NCBI GenBank assembly: GCA_028285305.1
Contig: JANQPV010000068.1
Span: 44,139-108,138 of the forward strand
Direction: 5' to 3'
Origin: Alphaproteobacteria bacterium
Lineage (GTDB): Bacteria; Pseudomonadota; Alphaproteobacteria; SMXP01
Length of the DNA stretch: 64,000 nucleotides
Shown: positions 53,719-63,928 of the stretch, piece after piece
How the letters are laid out: the number at the start of each line of letters is the position of its first letter
How positions within the stretch are numbered: the first letter of the stretch is position 1
Program-made: the position numbers and the translations under genes
Notes under the pieces: model-generated
What the model was told of the DNA's origin: nothing
Seen by the model: only the letters and a program-made list of their open reading frames with translations
The model's database searches: none

Positions 53719-55226
53719 GGATGCTCTCCTGCGCCGTTCAGAACGGCATCGATATAGGGGCCAGGATCCAACAACTCATTCGAGGCGCGCAAGGACGCCT
53801 CGACAATCGGCGCGGCATACAGTCCGAGGGCAAAAGTAAGAGCCGTTAGAGTGGTTATTGTACCAATGCGCAGCGATCCGGCTCTGTAGCCGTCAGCCGC
53901 TGATTTCTCGGACGTCTCCCGCCAAAATACAAGAGCAAATGTCCGTCCTACAACGATCAAGGTGAGGAAGCCCGTCACCAGGATTGCAGCCACAAGGACA
54001 TACGCTCCTTCGCCAAGCCCAGCTTGAACCAAGTAAACCTTCGGCCAGAAACCTGCAAAAGGCGGAACCCCAGCAAGCGACAGCCCAATGATTAAGAAGG
54101 CAATCGCCACAAACGGTGCGCGCTTGTACAGACCAAAGAGGGTGTCGATTTGATTGTTGCCGCCCCATCCAATGATCAGGCCTACCACCATGAACAAAGC
54201 TGCAGAGATTATGATGGAATGGATCACGTAAAAGATCGAACCCAGCAAAGCGGTCTCTGTTCCAATCGCCAATCCCGCAATCATGGTTCCGGCCCCGCTG
54301 ATGACCGTGTAGGAAACCACGCGGCGGATATCCCGTGCCGTAAGAGCGCCCAATGCGCCGAAGACCATGGTTCCAACTGCCGCCCACACCATGGCATCGC
54401 GGGCGAGATCTCCTGACTCGGGGAACACGGTCGTGAAGACGCGTATGAGCGCATAAACCCCGACCTTCGTCATCAAGGCGGCGAAAACCGCTGAAACGGT
54501 GGGCAGCGGCGTGTGATAGGCAGCGGGCAACCAAAAATAAAGCGGAAAGAGCGCTGCTTTCATTCCAAGCGAAACCAAGAACAGAAGGATGACGGTTTCA
54601 AGAGCTGCGCTGTTTGGCAGCGCCGCCACTTTGACCGAAAGATCGGCCATGTTCAGTGTACCGGTCATGCCATACAGCAACCCGATGGCGATCAACAAAA
54701 AGGTCGTCGCCAGGAGATTGAGAACGGCGTATTTCACGGCGCCATCGATTTGCTCGCGCCCTCCCCCCAACACCATTAGGCCAAATGACGAAATGAGCGT
54801 GACTTCGAACCAGACATAGAGATTGAAGATGTCACTGGTCAAAAACGCACCTGCAACGCCGGTCATCAAGGCGAGCAAAAGGGGAAAGAAGCCCGAGCGC
54901 TGGCAATGCTCCGGCGTATCCGCCAGGCTGAACAGCGTGATGACGAGAGCAACTGCACAAGCGGCCACCGTAAGCCCCGCGCCGAGTGTGTCCGCGGCCA
55001 ATGCGATGCCAAACGGGGCGGGCCACCCTCCCATCGACACGGCAAGCACGCCGTGGGTCCAAACATGCGCGAAAAGAATGATCGCGGCTATGCCTTGGGC
55101 AACGATTCCCAAAACGCCGACCACAAGCTGAGCACGTCTGTTGCCCCAGGCCGCAACCGCAAGGGCAGCCGCCAAGACCGGAATGAGCACCGGCCAAACA
55201 ACGAGCCATTGTGTGATATCAGACAT
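53715..55226 (-). CDS. mrpD: Na+/H+ antiporter subunit MrpD
   Basis: 503 aa from ATG at 55226; a GTG at 55235 is an alternative. It is a NuoN/NuoM-like proton-antiporter subunit with about 14 TM helices. Proton-pathway regions include LYVWFEVTLISSFGLMVLGG, FPLYFWLPAAYHTPLPTVSAVFAALMTKVGVYALIRV and AKVYL-like C-terminal stretches. MrpA and MrpD together probably form the ion-translocating core. Overlaps mrpC by 8 bases and mrpE by 4. Confidence 0.95.
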   Translation of the reverse strand: MSDITQWLVVWPVLIPVLAAALAVAAWGNRRAQLVVGVLGIVAQGIAAIILFAHVWTHGVLAVSMGGWPAPFGIALAADTLGAGLTVAACAVALVITLFSLADTPEHCQRSGFFPLLLALMTGVAGAFLTSDIFNLYVWFEVTLISSFGLMVLGGGREQIDGAVKYAVLNLLATTFLLIAIGLLYGMTGTLNMADLSVKVAALPNSAALETVILLFLVSLGMKAALFPLYFWLPAAYHTPLPTVSAVFAALMTKVGVYALIRVFTTVFPESGDLARDAMVWAAVGTMVFGALGALTARDIRRVVSYTVISGAGTMIAGLAIGTETALLGSIFYVIHSIIISAALFMVVGLIIGWGGNNQIDTLFGLYKRAPFVAIAFLIIGLSLAGVPPFAGFWPKVYLVQAGLGEGAYVLVAAILVTGFLTLIVVGRTFALVFWRETSEKSAADGYRAGSLRIGTITTLTALTFALGLYAAPIVEASLRASNELLDPGPYIDAVLNGAGEHP

Positions 55227-55602
55227 CGCGTCCACGCAAAGAAGTTAGACTCTGCTCCGGCTCAGCGTACCGCATTTCGTCCGTATCCACCGTTCCTAGG
55301 GTCTGGTAAGCCCGATAAGCCAGAACCAGAAGGAACGCAAAAAGAGAGAAGCTGATCACGATCGCCGTCAGGATGAGGGCCTGGGGCAGCGGGTTCGCAA
55401 AACCAGGTTCCGCGACTTTCATCATGTCCGGAATAAGCGGTGGCTCTTCAAGGGTTAGTCGGCCAGCAACAAAAATCAGCAGGTGCGTTGCATTGCTCAG
55501 GACAAAAATGCCGAGCACGAGACGCATTATAGAACCGGAAAGCAGGAGATAGACGCTGAGGGCGAACAAGACCCCCACCACCATTGCGAATGCGTCTTCC
55601 AC
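55219..55602 (-). CDS. mrpC: Na+/H+ antiporter subunit MrpC
   Basis: 127 aa, NuoK-like with three TM helices (FAMVVGVLFALSVYLLLSGSIMRLVLG, LSNATHLLIFVAGRL, and QALILTAIVISFSLFAFLLVLAYR). GTG at 55602 has GAGGAGG upstream and directly follows the mrpB stop. Confidence 0.94.
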   Translation of the reverse strand: MEDAFAMVVGVLFALSVYLLLSGSIMRLVLGIFVLSNATHLLIFVAGRLTLEEPPLIPDMMKVAEPGFANPLPQALILTAIVISFSLFAFLLVLAYRAYQTLGTVDTDEMRYAEPEQSLTSLRGRDV

Positions 55603-56016
55603 TTAGCCGTCCTCCTCAAGCGCGCATATGATCCCCACGATCGCCCCAACCACAACCAGATAGACCCCGATATCGAATAACACGACGGTGGAAATGTACT
55701 TCAGGTCCGGATTGAAATCGGGAAACCACCACTGACCGGTCAGGAACGCATCGCCGAATGCGATCGACATGAGACCGCTCACGCCCGCAGCGAAAAGCCC
55801 GAACCCCGCAATGGAGATGGGCGGCACGACGAGGGCGCGCCGCGTCGCTGATACCCCTTCTGCGATGGCGTAGGTCGCAAAGGCGGATGCTCCCATAAGC
55901 CCGCCAATAAAACCTCCCCCTGGCTCGTTGTGTCCGCGCAGGAGAACATAGATCGAGAACAACACCGTCAGGCCAACCAGAAACGGTGTGGCTGTGCGTA
56001 AAATCAAAGAGTTCAT
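55603..56016 (-). CDS. mrpB: Na+/H+ antiporter subunit MrpB
   Basis: 137 aa. [39 protein letters not shown] is the conserved MrpB start, with about four TM helices. Begins in a 4-base overlap with mrpA. In many alphaproteobacteria MrpA and MrpB are fused; here they are separate. Confidence 0.94.
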   Translation of the reverse strand: MNSLILRTATPFLVGLTVLFSIYVLLRGHNEPGGGFIGGLMGASAFATYAIAEGVSATRRALVVPPISIAGFGLFAAGVSGLMSIAFGDAFLTGQWWFPDFNPDLKYISTVVLFDIGVYLVVVGAIVGIICALEEDG

Positions 56017-58328
56017 GGACGTCTCTCCGCTTCAGATTCTGTGCGGCGGCTGCCAGCAGCGAGCAGACCCAGCACCGCGACACCGGCGATGACCACGACG
56101 GCAATCTCTCCGAACGTATCTAGGGCGCGAAAGTCGACGAGGATCACGTTGACGATGTTACGTCCGTATGCCTCCGTGTAACTGCGTTCGGCGAAGTACT
56201 CACTCAAAGTAAGATCAAGCGGTTGGCTCGTGATCGAAAAGAGAAGAACGGTGACTGCCACTCCGATCGTGGCCGCGATTGGTATGTCTCGCAGGGCGCG
56301 AGGCGCCCCGCGCCAGTCTTTCCCGTCCACCGGCAATCGCATAATGACGAGCGCGAGAATGACGACCGACAACGTCTCGACCATCAGCTGGGTGAAGGCA
56401 AGGTCCGGCGCACCAAACAGCAAAAACACAAACGCCACCGCAAGTCCGAGAACACCCGTGGAGAGAATGGCAACCAACCGCGATCGCGCCAACACGATGG
56501 CCAATCCGCCGATGACGGTCAATACTCCGACGCCCCATATATAAAAATCTGCAGGCGGAATAATTGGCCGCTCCAAGGCCTCACCCAACACCAAGGTGGG
56601 GGCGATGAGAGCGGCCGCAACGATCCCAAAACTGATCAGTAAGTACCGCCGCAACGAGCCCGTCTGGAGAACCCCGGTCAAAGCGCGTGCAAGGCCCATC
56701 AGACCGTCCATAAACTGATCGTAGCCTTGATCGGGGCCCCAGACTTTCCCAAACAGACTGTTGAGAGCCCTGCGCAGCGACGATGACACGGCAAACACCA
56801 ATGCACCCAGAGCGATTGTCGCTGCACTGAGCGCGAGCGGCAACTCGATCCCGCCCCAGAGATAGAGGTCAACCTCCATGGCGCCCCCGCGGACCGCGGA
56901 CGCCGCAGGACCAACGAAATAGCTGTCCGCAATATCGTTGCCCGGCCCGGCTATCAATCCCAGAACGGATAGAACGATAGGGCCGAGCCAAAGCGAGACC
57001 GATCCCTCTTTCGGCTGTTTAGGTGTCTCGCCCGGTGATCCGAAGAACGGTTTTGCCCCAACGAGAAAGGCCGCCGCAAACAAAAGTGCATTGCCGATTA
57101 CGAGAACGGATGTCACTTCGAGTGTCCACGGACCGTCGAGAGACGCCTTGTAGGCAAATTCCTTGGCAATGAAGCCAAAAAACGGGGGAAGGCCTGACAT
57201 GGACAGGGCCGCGATGAGCGAAGCCGCCGCTGTTAAGGGCATGGCGCGGGCTAACCCTGAAAGCTTCGACACGTCCCGGGTTCCAGTTCCGTGATCGACC
57301 GACCCGGCGGCCATGAACAGGGCGCCTTTGAAAAGAGCATGGGCGAGCAAATAGGCCATGGCGGCCTGTATGGCTTTATCATGCCCCAAACCAATGAGAA
57401 GCACGAGAAGTCCCAGACTTGCGACAGTGGTTTGTGCCAGAATCAACTTCAGATCGGTATTGCGCAGCGCCAAAAAACTGCCGATCAAAAATGTAGCACC
57501 GCCAAAGACAACAAGAAGCACCTGCCAAATCTCCGTGCCGCCAAGACCGGGATTCATTCGCGCGAGAAGATAGACACCGGCCTTGACCATCGTTGCTGAA
57601 TGCAAGAACGCCGATACGGGCGTCGGCGCTTCCATCGCGTTCGGCAACCAGAAATGGAACGGTGCTTGTGCGGACTTAGTGAATGCTCCCGCCAGGACGA
57701 GGATCAGTATGCTGAGATATAAGGGATTCTCTTTAAAGAGATCGCCTTGGGCCAGCAGCTCCGAAAGCTCCATTGATCCGCCGACATGCGCCATCAGGAG
57801 CAATCCGGCGAGAAGCGCAAGCCCCCCTCCCCCGGTTACGGCGAGCGCTTGGACGGCGGCCCGGCGCGACTTCGCTTTGTCGTGGTTGAACCCTATGAGG
57901 AGAAACGATGTGATGGAGGTGAGCTCCCAAAAGACGAACAGAGTCACTACATTGTCCGACAACACGAGGCCCAGCATGGAGCCCATGAACATCAAAATGA
58001 ACATGAGAAAGCGGCCAAGATCGGCATGGCGTTTGAGATATGCTGCCGCATACAGGACGATAAAGGTGCCGATACCGCTGATCAAAAGGGCGAACAGCAG
58101 GCTGAGACCATCAACATAAAACGACAGATTAATCCCGGCGGAGGGAATCCACTCCGTAGAAAACCGGAGCACCTCTCCCGATCCCACGGGCTCAATGAAT
58201 TGACAAAAATAGACGAAGAGGCTCGCGGGAAGAAGTGCGAGCACCCAACCTGTGAACGATCCGGTTAGCTGTCTTACCATCGGCGCCAAGACGGCGATGA
58301 CAAAGGGAGCCAGCAACACAAATAGCAT
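56013..58328 (-). CDS. mrpA: Na+/H+ antiporter subunit MrpA
   Basis: 771 aa, first gene of mrpABCDEFG. NuoL-like antiporter core of about 14-16 TM helices: [21 protein letters not shown] (about 125-145) and [34 protein letters not shown] (about 222-255) carry the proton-channel residues. After about residue 600, a DUF4040/MbhE-like part follows ([28 protein letters not shown]). Mrp complexes swap Na+ (or K+) for H+ across the inner membrane and give salt and alkaline tolerance. It should sustain the Na+ gradient used by the channel and SbtA transporter elsewhere in this window. Confidence 0.96.
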   Translation of the reverse strand: MLFVLLAPFVIAVLAPMVRQLTGSFTGWVLALLPASLFVYFCQFIEPVGSGEVLRFSTEWIPSAGINLSFYVDGLSLLFALLISGIGTFIVLYAAAYLKRHADLGRFLMFILMFMGSMLGLVLSDNVVTLFVFWELTSITSFLLIGFNHDKAKSRRAAVQALAVTGGGGLALLAGLLLMAHVGGSMELSELLAQGDLFKENPLYLSILILVLAGAFTKSAQAPFHFWLPNAMEAPTPVSAFLHSATMVKAGVYLLARMNPGLGGTEIWQVLLVVFGGATFLIGSFLALRNTDLKLILAQTTVASLGLLVLLIGLGHDKAIQAAMAYLLAHALFKGALFMAAGSVDHGTGTRDVSKLSGLARAMPLTAAASLIAALSMSGLPPFFGFIAKEFAYKASLDGPWTLEVTSVLVIGNALLFAAAFLVGAKPFFGSPGETPKQPKEGSVSLWLGPIVLSVLGLIAGPGNDIADSYFVGPAASAVRGGAMEVDLYLWGGIELPLALSAATIALGALVFAVSSSLRRALNSLFGKVWGPDQGYDQFMDGLMGLARALTGVLQTGSLRRYLLISFGIVAAALIAPTLVLGEALERPIIPPADFYIWGVGVLTVIGGLAIVLARSRLVAILSTGVLGLAVAFVFLLFGAPDLAFTQLMVETLSVVILALVIMRLPVDGKDWRGAPRALRDIPIAATIGVAVTVLLFSITSQPLDLTLSEYFAERSYTEAYGRNIVNVILVDFRALDTFGEIAVVVIAGVAVLGLLAAGSRRTESEAERRP

Positions 58329-58737
58329 TCGTCAACCACCCCGAGAGCACGATGGGCATGCCAAAGCAGCAAATACTGAGGAACTCGGCGCCGCGGCCCA
58401 ATAGTGAGGATTACAACAAAAAGCCGCGCACCCGCAGGTTCGCAGCTTCTCTACGCGTACTGTCTTTATCGCAGTTAATCAAAGACTTGTTACGTTCCCG
58501 GGTTGATTTAGGTTCAATCGCTCCAGCGTGCAAGGGGTAGCGGTCTCCTTATGGCAGACAATGCACCGTCTTTGGTCGGCTATCGCGAGACGACGGCGCC
58601 CTGCTCCGATGCTCCTTGGGCTCCTTGGGCTCCTTGGATTCGAATTTGGGGGGGCTTTCAAAACGGCTGCGTGTCAGATGTCAACGAACTGAGATCCCTG
58701 CGTACCCTGTCTAGGGCCGGAGTGGACGTGGCATCAT
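58329..58737. other. Upstream region of mrp operon
   Basis: About 410 bases between mrpA (leftward) and the tRNA. It must hold the mrp promoter. It has a tandem triplication of the 9-mer gctccttgg at 58611-58637. The open frame at 58551-58775 runs into the tRNA and is not a gene. Confidence 0.5.
58611..58637. repeat. Three tandem copies of a 9-base unit
   Basis: gctccttgg is present three times in a row, 100 bases downstream of the tRNA-Lys 3-prime end. A small slippage-type repeat with no known role. Confidence 0.85.
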
Positions 58738-58813
58738 TGGTGAGCCCGGCAGGGATCGAACCTGCGACCCACTGATTAAAAGTCAGTTGCTCTACCAACT
58801 GAGCTACGGGCCC
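58738..58813 (-). tRNA. tRNA-Lys (anticodon TTT)
   Basis: On the minus strand GGGCCCGTAGCTCAGTTGGT opens the acceptor and D arm; the anticodon loop CTTTTAA has TTT. GGTTCGATCCC is the T arm, and the 3-prime end CGGGCTC pairs with the 5-prime GGGCCCG (one G-U), then A and an encoded CCA. 76 bases. Standard cloverleaf with no oddity. Confidence 0.97.
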
Positions 58814-59097
58814 ACGGAGGAAGGCAGATGGGGCGCCGGTTGCGCCCGCCTCCCAGAAGAAGCCGGAAAATAGGGACAGCGCGTGTGAAAATCAAGGGGA
58901 GAGTGAAGGCTGGTGCGCAGTTCCGTGGGCAACGAGTTCGACTTAGCAGATCATCCTAAGGCGGGACCGGGTTGAGCACCGGGTGGTCGCTTAAAAATGA
59001 CACAGGCTGCAATTCCACATTGGCCTGGAGGCTTTGGGCATCCTATCCCAGGGCTTTCTGGTTACCGGATCAAGTCTTAGATGACGGCAGGCAAGAC

Positions 59098-60267
59098 TCA
59101 ACCTGAGCCATTCGCGGCGGCGCTCACCCTTTGGGCCTCTTCAAAGCGCGCTTTGAAGTCAGCGAACGCTCCGGAAGCAACCGCTTCCCTAATGCCCGCC
59201 ATAAGTTGCTGGTAGAAAGACAGATTGTGCCATGTGAGCAGCATCGCCCCCAAGTGTTCACCCGCCTTAAAAAGGTGATGGAGATATGCTTTTGAATAGT
59301 CGCGCGATGCCGGACACGGACTTTCCGCATCGATAGGGGCCGGATCGTCCGCGAACCTGGCGTTGCGCAGGTTGATGGTGCCATAGCGGGTGAAGGCCTG
59401 ACCGTGACGGCCGGATCGCGTGGGCAATACACAGTCGAACATGTCGATGCCCCGGGCGACGGCACCGACAATATCATCGGGCTTGCCGACTCCCATGAGA
59501 TAACGCGGTTTCCCCGGCTCGAGTGCGGGGCAAGTCACGTCCAGCATCTCAAACATGGCATTCTGTCCCTCACCCACTGCCAGGCCGCCAACCGCGTAAC
59601 CATGAAAGCCGATCTCTTGAAGCGCCGCCGCGGAGCTCTCACGAAGCCCAGCATAGACACTGCCTTGGACAATCCCAAAGAGCGCCCGTCCCGGCTGATC
59701 GCCGAAGGCAGTCTTAGACCTTTCCGCCCAGCGCAAGGACAACTCCATTGAAGTTTTTGCATCCTCTTCACTCACGGGAAACGGGGTGCACTCATCAAAC
59801 ACCATCTGGATGTCCGAACCCAGCGCCGTTTGAACTTCGATGCTTTGCTCAGGCGATAACAGATGCTCCGATCCATCAATGTGCGAACGGAACGTCACGC
59901 CTTGTTCCGACACCCGGCGCAGCTTGGACAGGGACATGACTTGAAAGCCGCCTGAGTCGGTCAAAATGGGATGAGGCCAGTTCATGAACGTGTGGAGGCC
60001 GCCAAGCGCAGCAACGCGCTCCGCCCCCGGACGAAGCATGAGATGATAGGTGTTGCCGAGTAGGATATCGGCGCCCGTCTCGCGCACCTGGCCCGGATAC
60101 ATGGCCTTCACCGTCGCCTGTGTGCCGCACGGCATAAAGGCGGGCGTGCGAATGGCCCCCCGCGGTGTTGACACAACTCCAGTGCGCGCCAGCCCCTCTG
60201 TTGCAGCTACGCTAAACTCAAATTCGGAAGTCGATAACGAGGCTCGCGCCTCCGGGGTCGCCGTCAG
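59098..60267 (-). CDS. tgt: Queuine tRNA-ribosyltransferase (Tgt), probably CTG-initiated
   Basis: 389 aa from CTG at 60267 (Leu-Thr-Ala); only 358 aa if GTG at 60174 is used. The 31 residues in between ([15 protein letters not shown]) match the normal Tgt N-terminus, so the long form is likely real; no ATG, GTG or TTG is available before the TAG at 60271. Catalytic Asp lies in [12 protein letters not shown] and the nucleophile Asp in [37 protein letters not shown]. The zinc loop reads [11 protein letters not shown], so two of the three Cys ligands (C-x-C-x-x-C) are Ser. It swaps guanine-34 for preQ1 in tRNA. QueA is nearby. Confidence 0.93.
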   Translation of the reverse strand: MTATPEARASLSTSEFEFSVAATEGLARTGVVSTPRGAIRTPAFMPCGTQATVKAMYPGQVRETGADILLGNTYHLMLRPGAERVAALGGLHTFMNWPHPILTDSGGFQVMSLSKLRRVSEQGVTFRSHIDGSEHLLSPEQSIEVQTALGSDIQMVFDECTPFPVSEEDAKTSMELSLRWAERSKTAFGDQPGRALFGIVQGSVYAGLRESSAAALQEIGFHGYAVGGLAVGEGQNAMFEMLDVTCPALEPGKPRYLMGVGKPDDIVGAVARGIDMFDCVLPTRSGRHGQAFTRYGTINLRNARFADDPAPIDAESPCPASRDYSKAYLHHLFKAGEHLGAMLLTWHNLSFYQQLMAGIREAVASGAFADFKARFEEAQRVSAAANGSG

Positions 60268-60270
60268 GAC

Positions 60271-60675
60271 CTAGCGCCCAAACAGCCAGCCGAAAAAGCC
60301 GCGCTTCTTTTTTGGGGTTTCGTCCAAATCCTCCACCCGGTACGCCGCTTCGAACGGGGTGAGCCGGGATTTCTTTGGATCGCTCCAGGTCTCGAACGTG
60401 GCGTTCTTCTTGCGATCCGCCAAAACCTGCTGGGTGGGGTTGAGGCCAAGGTCGTGGGACAGAGACTTGCCGTATTGCATCATGACCTTTTGCATTTCCT
60501 GGCCCGGCTGCATCTGGAAAGACATCAACTGATCAGGGGTCTCCCAACTTTCAGCGGTGCGCGGCGAGAAGTATTGCACTTTGCCGTTCCACTGTTCGGC
60601 TTGGGCAGCCAATTGCCGCTCTTGCTTGAGTTTATCGAGCGTATCTTCAAGCGCTTTCTTCGATTTCTTCGGCAT
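60271..60675 (-). CDS. Unknown 134-aa protein upstream of tgt
   Basis: A soluble, Lys/Gln/Glu-rich protein. MPKKSKKALEDTLDKLKQERQLAAQAEQW suggests a coiled-coil or disordered helix; the middle holds MQPGQEMQKVMMQYG and the C-terminus is aromatic and basic (KKKRGFFGWLFGR). I recognise no family. The stop TAG is in the same frame as tgt and separated from its presumed CTG start by only one codon (GTC), so tgt translation is probably coupled to this gene. Confidence 0.7.
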   Translation of the reverse strand: MPKKSKKALEDTLDKLKQERQLAAQAEQWNGKVQYFSPRTAESWETPDQLMSFQMQPGQEMQKVMMQYGKSLSHDLGLNPTQQVLADRKKNATFETWSDPKKSRLTPFEAAYRVEDLDETPKKKRGFFGWLFGR

Positions 60676-60826
60676 CTTACTTACTCTCTTTTGGGGCCTG
60701 CTTGCCTATGGGTCTTTCCCGATTTCGCGCTCAGCCATCGGCCCTTCAGCTCTCGCAGCTGGCATCTTTTGCACAATGTATCATTTCAACGCGTCAACTT
60801 CAAACTTCGCGGCTTGTGCGGTCTTT

Positions 60827-62116
60827 CTAGCTCTCGACCGATTGAGTCCGTTGCAAGGGTTTCTTGTACCATTCAAAGCCGTCTCCCGGCGTAAGCAGAG
60901 CCGCATCCACTTCTCCGCCAACAGTTTCTACTTCCAAGCTCATGCGCTGCTGGAAGGAATTGAGGTTGACGAGCGCCTCTGCTGTGCTCGCCAAATCGGC
61001 TTCCGGCAAGGCTTGAATGGCACTGTAAATCGGGATCATGTGGTGAATGGCTTGATGTTCAAAAATCGAATGGAAGAAATCGCTGATGGACTCGCTGAAG
61101 TCTTCTTGCTGTACCGACTGTACAAAACCCTCGACCTGATCGTCCGTTAAGTCCGGAATGATGCCAACGATTTGATCCATCAGACGCGGTACCAATTCAA
61201 ACGTCTTGTGAATGACCAGCGACTCTAAGTGAGGATCGATGCCGTAAAGCAGTGTGCGGATCATCCGATCTTGCGCGAACGGTTGGATCACGACAGGCAG
61301 CTCGTTGCTGAGCTTGGCAAAGATGTGATCGCCTCGCTTCACGTGGTCGGCAATGACGTTGGACACCTCATACGAGCACAGTTCCGGATGCACTTGGCCC
61401 TTTCCGTAGCCCGCGAACACAATGCCCGTATAAGGCCAGGCCTCGGGGAAATAGTGTTTCGTCACAATGAGGTACGGGAGTTCCTTCAACTTATCCAAAG
61501 CCGATTGGTCAAGCTGATGCTTAGAGATGAAGACACTCAGTTCACCATTGATGATGTCACCGTATTCTTTGTCGAGGTGTTGATTGAAGTCCGGGGGAAA
61601 GCAGGGCAATTCTTCCCGCTCGTCATCGTAATCATCCAGGGTGATGCGGTCGTAAATCTGACCAATGGCGACGCCGATCAGCTGGTCCTCGCTTGGCACT
61701 TGAGCCGCAGACTCATTCGTCATTAACAGCCCGCGAATTTGGTCAGCTCTATATTCGATCGTGGCGAGCAAGCTTTTCAGCATGATCGCATATTGTTCGC
61801 TCTGCAGCTTTTTCGGAAAGAGATCCTTGTTGCCGTTGAGGAAGGCAAAAAAGTCGTTCGCATAATCCTCGACAGATTTAAAGACAGGCTTTTTCGCGTG
61901 CGCCTTGTAGGCGTTTATGACCGTTTTCCAAGGCAGCCCCATGATCTCCGCGTTGGAGTAGATCATCATCGCAACAGGCTGTCCGTCGGACACTTCAAAC
62001 AGTTTGTTGACGCCGGTGTAAGTCTTTCTCGGCACACCATCTATGGCCACTGTGACCACACTGTCCGCGGCGACCGCGACGGCCTTATTGTTCATGAGAA
62101 CGACTTCAGATGTCAC
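60827..62116 (-). CDS. Proteasome-like N-terminal-nucleophile (Thr-1) hydrolase with a long C-terminal domain
   Basis: 429 aa from GTG at 62116, which has GGGGG eight bases before; another GTG at 62131 adds five residues. With this start Met removal exposes Thr1 (TSEVV). Then Asp17 (AVAVAADS) and Lys37 (YTGVNKLFEVSDG) fall where HslV and proteasome beta subunits have Thr1, Asp17 and Lys33, with a four-residue insertion. Strand-turn-strand continues as QPVAMMIYSNAEIMG. Residues beyond about 190 are helical and acidic and have no parallel in HslV (typically 175 aa). No ATPase partner gene is nearby. A stand-alone Ntn hydrolase of unknown substrate; the fold call is my inference. Confidence 0.65.
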   Translation of the reverse strand: MTSEVVLMNNKAVAVAADSVVTVAIDGVPRKTYTGVNKLFEVSDGQPVAMMIYSNAEIMGLPWKTVINAYKAHAKKPVFKSVEDYANDFFAFLNGNKDLFPKKLQSEQYAIMLKSLLATIEYRADQIRGLLMTNESAAQVPSEDQLIGVAIGQIYDRITLDDYDDEREELPCFPPDFNQHLDKEYGDIINGELSVFISKHQLDQSALDKLKELPYLIVTKHYFPEAWPYTGIVFAGYGKGQVHPELCSYEVSNVIADHVKRGDHIFAKLSNELPVVIQPFAQDRMIRTLLYGIDPHLESLVIHKTFELVPRLMDQIVGIIPDLTDDQVEGFVQSVQQEDFSESISDFFHSIFEHQAIHHMIPIYSAIQALPEADLASTAEALVNLNSFQQRMSLEVETVGGEVDAALLTPGDGFEWYKKPLQRTQSVES

Positions 62117-62234
62117 AGTAAATACCCCCACTCGGCATGTTGTTCACATCGGTAACCATGGTTCCGGCGCCCGGCTCTGATTGGAGCCCCAGGCGGTATA
62201 CCTATCCTATGCAAATACTATACGGAAATCCCGC

Positions 62235-63323
62235 TCAATTGCCAGAAATCTGGTTGGGCGGGGCTGTTCTGGAGAAAAAGCAGGCATCTCCATAAGAATA
62301 AAACCGATAGTTTGAGGCAATCGCATGGCGATACAGGTCCAGCATGCGTTCCGTTCCTAGGAATGCGGACACAAGCATAAGAAGCGTCGATTTGGGCAAG
62401 TGGAAATTGGTGAACAAGGCATCGACGATACGAAACTGATACCCAGGCGTAATGAAAAGATCCGTCTCGGCGGCATATTCTGAAACTCTCCCAGAATCGA
62501 TGGCCGCGCTCTCCAGAACTCGCAACGCTGTCGTTCCCACTGCCACGATCCTGCGGCCAGCGGACTTTGCCGCGTTGATCGCTTGGGCACTGGGCGCCGT
62601 AATCTCTGCGTATTCCTTGTGCATCTTATGGTTTTCCACGACCTCGGTTTTCACTGGCAAGAAGGTGCCGGCGCCGACATGGAGCGTGACCTCGCACCAT
62701 TCTAAGCCGCGCTTGGCGATCCCTTCCATCAAGGCGGGTGTGAAATGCAGGCCCGCCGTGGGCGCCGCAATGGCCCCCGGTGCCTTGGCAAAGATGGTTT
62801 GATAATCGCGTTCGTCCTGCGCGTCGGGACCCCGGCGCGCGGAGATGTAGGGCGGTAGGGGAACCTCGCCTTCGGACTGCAACGCGTCCAACAACTCCTC
62901 TTTCGAACACGCGAACGCGAGCTCCACTTCTCCGTGTTCCATTGTGGCGACGACTTTGGCCCGCAATGTCTGCCCCCCTAAGAGCAGTTCATCTTGATCC
63001 CGCACGCGCCGGGCAGGACGAATAAATGCCAGCCATGTTCCGTCGACGGTTGGTTTGTGGAGCGTGAGCTCTACGTTGACCGCCTGCGAGTGTGTTTGAT
63101 GTGTACGCGCGATGCGTTGACCATGAAGACGGGCGTGGATGACTTTGGTGTTATTGAAGACCAAGAAATCGTCCGGACGCAACAGGCCCGGCAACTCGTT
63201 AACGGTTCTGTCTTGGTGCTCGTGTTCATTTGCAACCAGCAGCTTTGCGTCTTCGCGTGCCTGCAGCGGTCTCAGCGCGATACGGTCCTCCGGCAAGTCA
63301 AAGTCGAATTCGTCAACTTTCAT
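62235..63323 (-). CDS. queA: S-adenosylmethionine:tRNA ribosyltransferase-isomerase (QueA)
   Basis: 362 aa. MKVDEFDFDLPEDRIALRPLQAREDAKLLV is the classic start; the core has PTAGLHFTPALM and LHVGAGTFLPVK, and the end TNFHLPKSTLLMLVSAFLG. QueA adds the epoxycyclopentane ring (from SAM) to preQ1-tRNA, making epoxyqueuosine. It follows the cyclophilin gene by 32 bases on the same strand; tgt lies further down. Confidence 0.97.
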   Translation of the reverse strand: MKVDEFDFDLPEDRIALRPLQAREDAKLLVANEHEHQDRTVNELPGLLRPDDFLVFNNTKVIHARLHGQRIARTHQTHSQAVNVELTLHKPTVDGTWLAFIRPARRVRDQDELLLGGQTLRAKVVATMEHGEVELAFACSKEELLDALQSEGEVPLPPYISARRGPDAQDERDYQTIFAKAPGAIAAPTAGLHFTPALMEGIAKRGLEWCEVTLHVGAGTFLPVKTEVVENHKMHKEYAEITAPSAQAINAAKSAGRRIVAVGTTALRVLESAAIDSGRVSEYAAETDLFITPGYQFRIVDALFTNFHLPKSTLLMLVSAFLGTERMLDLYRHAIASNYRFYSYGDACFFSRTAPPNQISGN

Positions 63324-63355
63324 CGGCCGGATATCGTAAGCCCGGAGGGTGCGAC

Positions 63356-63847
63356 TCAGGAGCCGCCTTGGGCGTCGGCGGCAACCTGCATGCGAACGAT
63401 GATGTCAGGATCGCCATCGAACGCAGTGCCATTGTTGCCCTTGCCCTTTTTGATGGCGTCAACATGGTCCATACCGTCGACGACTTTGCCCCAAACCGCA
63501 TGCTTGCCGTTCAGCCATTCCGCGTCGTCGAATAGAATAAAGAACTGGCTGTTGCCTGTTCCCGGACCCGCATTGGCCATGGACAAAAATCCCCGTTCAT
63601 GCTGATTTTTGTTTTCCGGATAAACTTCATCCGGGAGGTTGGGCAGATCCGAGCTGCCGGTGCCATTGCCTTTGGGGTCTCCGGTTTGGGCCATGAACCC
63701 GTCTATGACTCGGTGAAACTTCAACCCATCATAAAATCCAGCGCGCGCGAGCTCTTTGATTCGCCCGACTGTCTCAGGGGCATCTTCGTGGAAGAGCTCG
63801 ATTGTCACACGGCCATCTTTCAGTTCGAGATAAAGGGTGTTTTCCAA
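63356..63847 (-). CDS. Cyclophilin-type peptidyl-prolyl isomerase
   Basis: 163 aa from TTG at 63847 (LENTLYLELKDGRVTIELF), which has AAGGAG six bases upstream; a longer frame from 63904 has a non-homologous leader. Active-site region FHRVIDGFMAQTGDPKGNGTG (about 49-69), then NSQFFILFDDAEWLNGKHAVWGKVVDGM. No signal peptide, so cytosolic. It catalyses proline cis-trans isomerisation in folding proteins. Begins the minus-strand group with queA. Confidence 0.92.
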   Translation of the reverse strand: MENTLYLELKDGRVTIELFHEDAPETVGRIKELARAGFYDGLKFHRVIDGFMAQTGDPKGNGTGSSDLPNLPDEVYPENKNQHERGFLSMANAGPGTGNSQFFILFDDAEWLNGKHAVWGKVVDGMDHVDAIKKGKGNNGTAFDGDPDIIVRMQVAADAQGGS

Positions 63848-63928
63848 CTTGAACTCCTTTTCAATGTTGTCTTGAGATTCCGCGAGACGTACATTCGCGT
63901 TCAACTCCCAATCAGTCCAAAGTTATCT

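Noticed and set aside
58551..58775. 74-codon open frame on the plus strand
   Set aside because: It runs into the tRNA-Lys gene on the opposite strand and consists of a 9-base tandem repeat and tRNA sequence.
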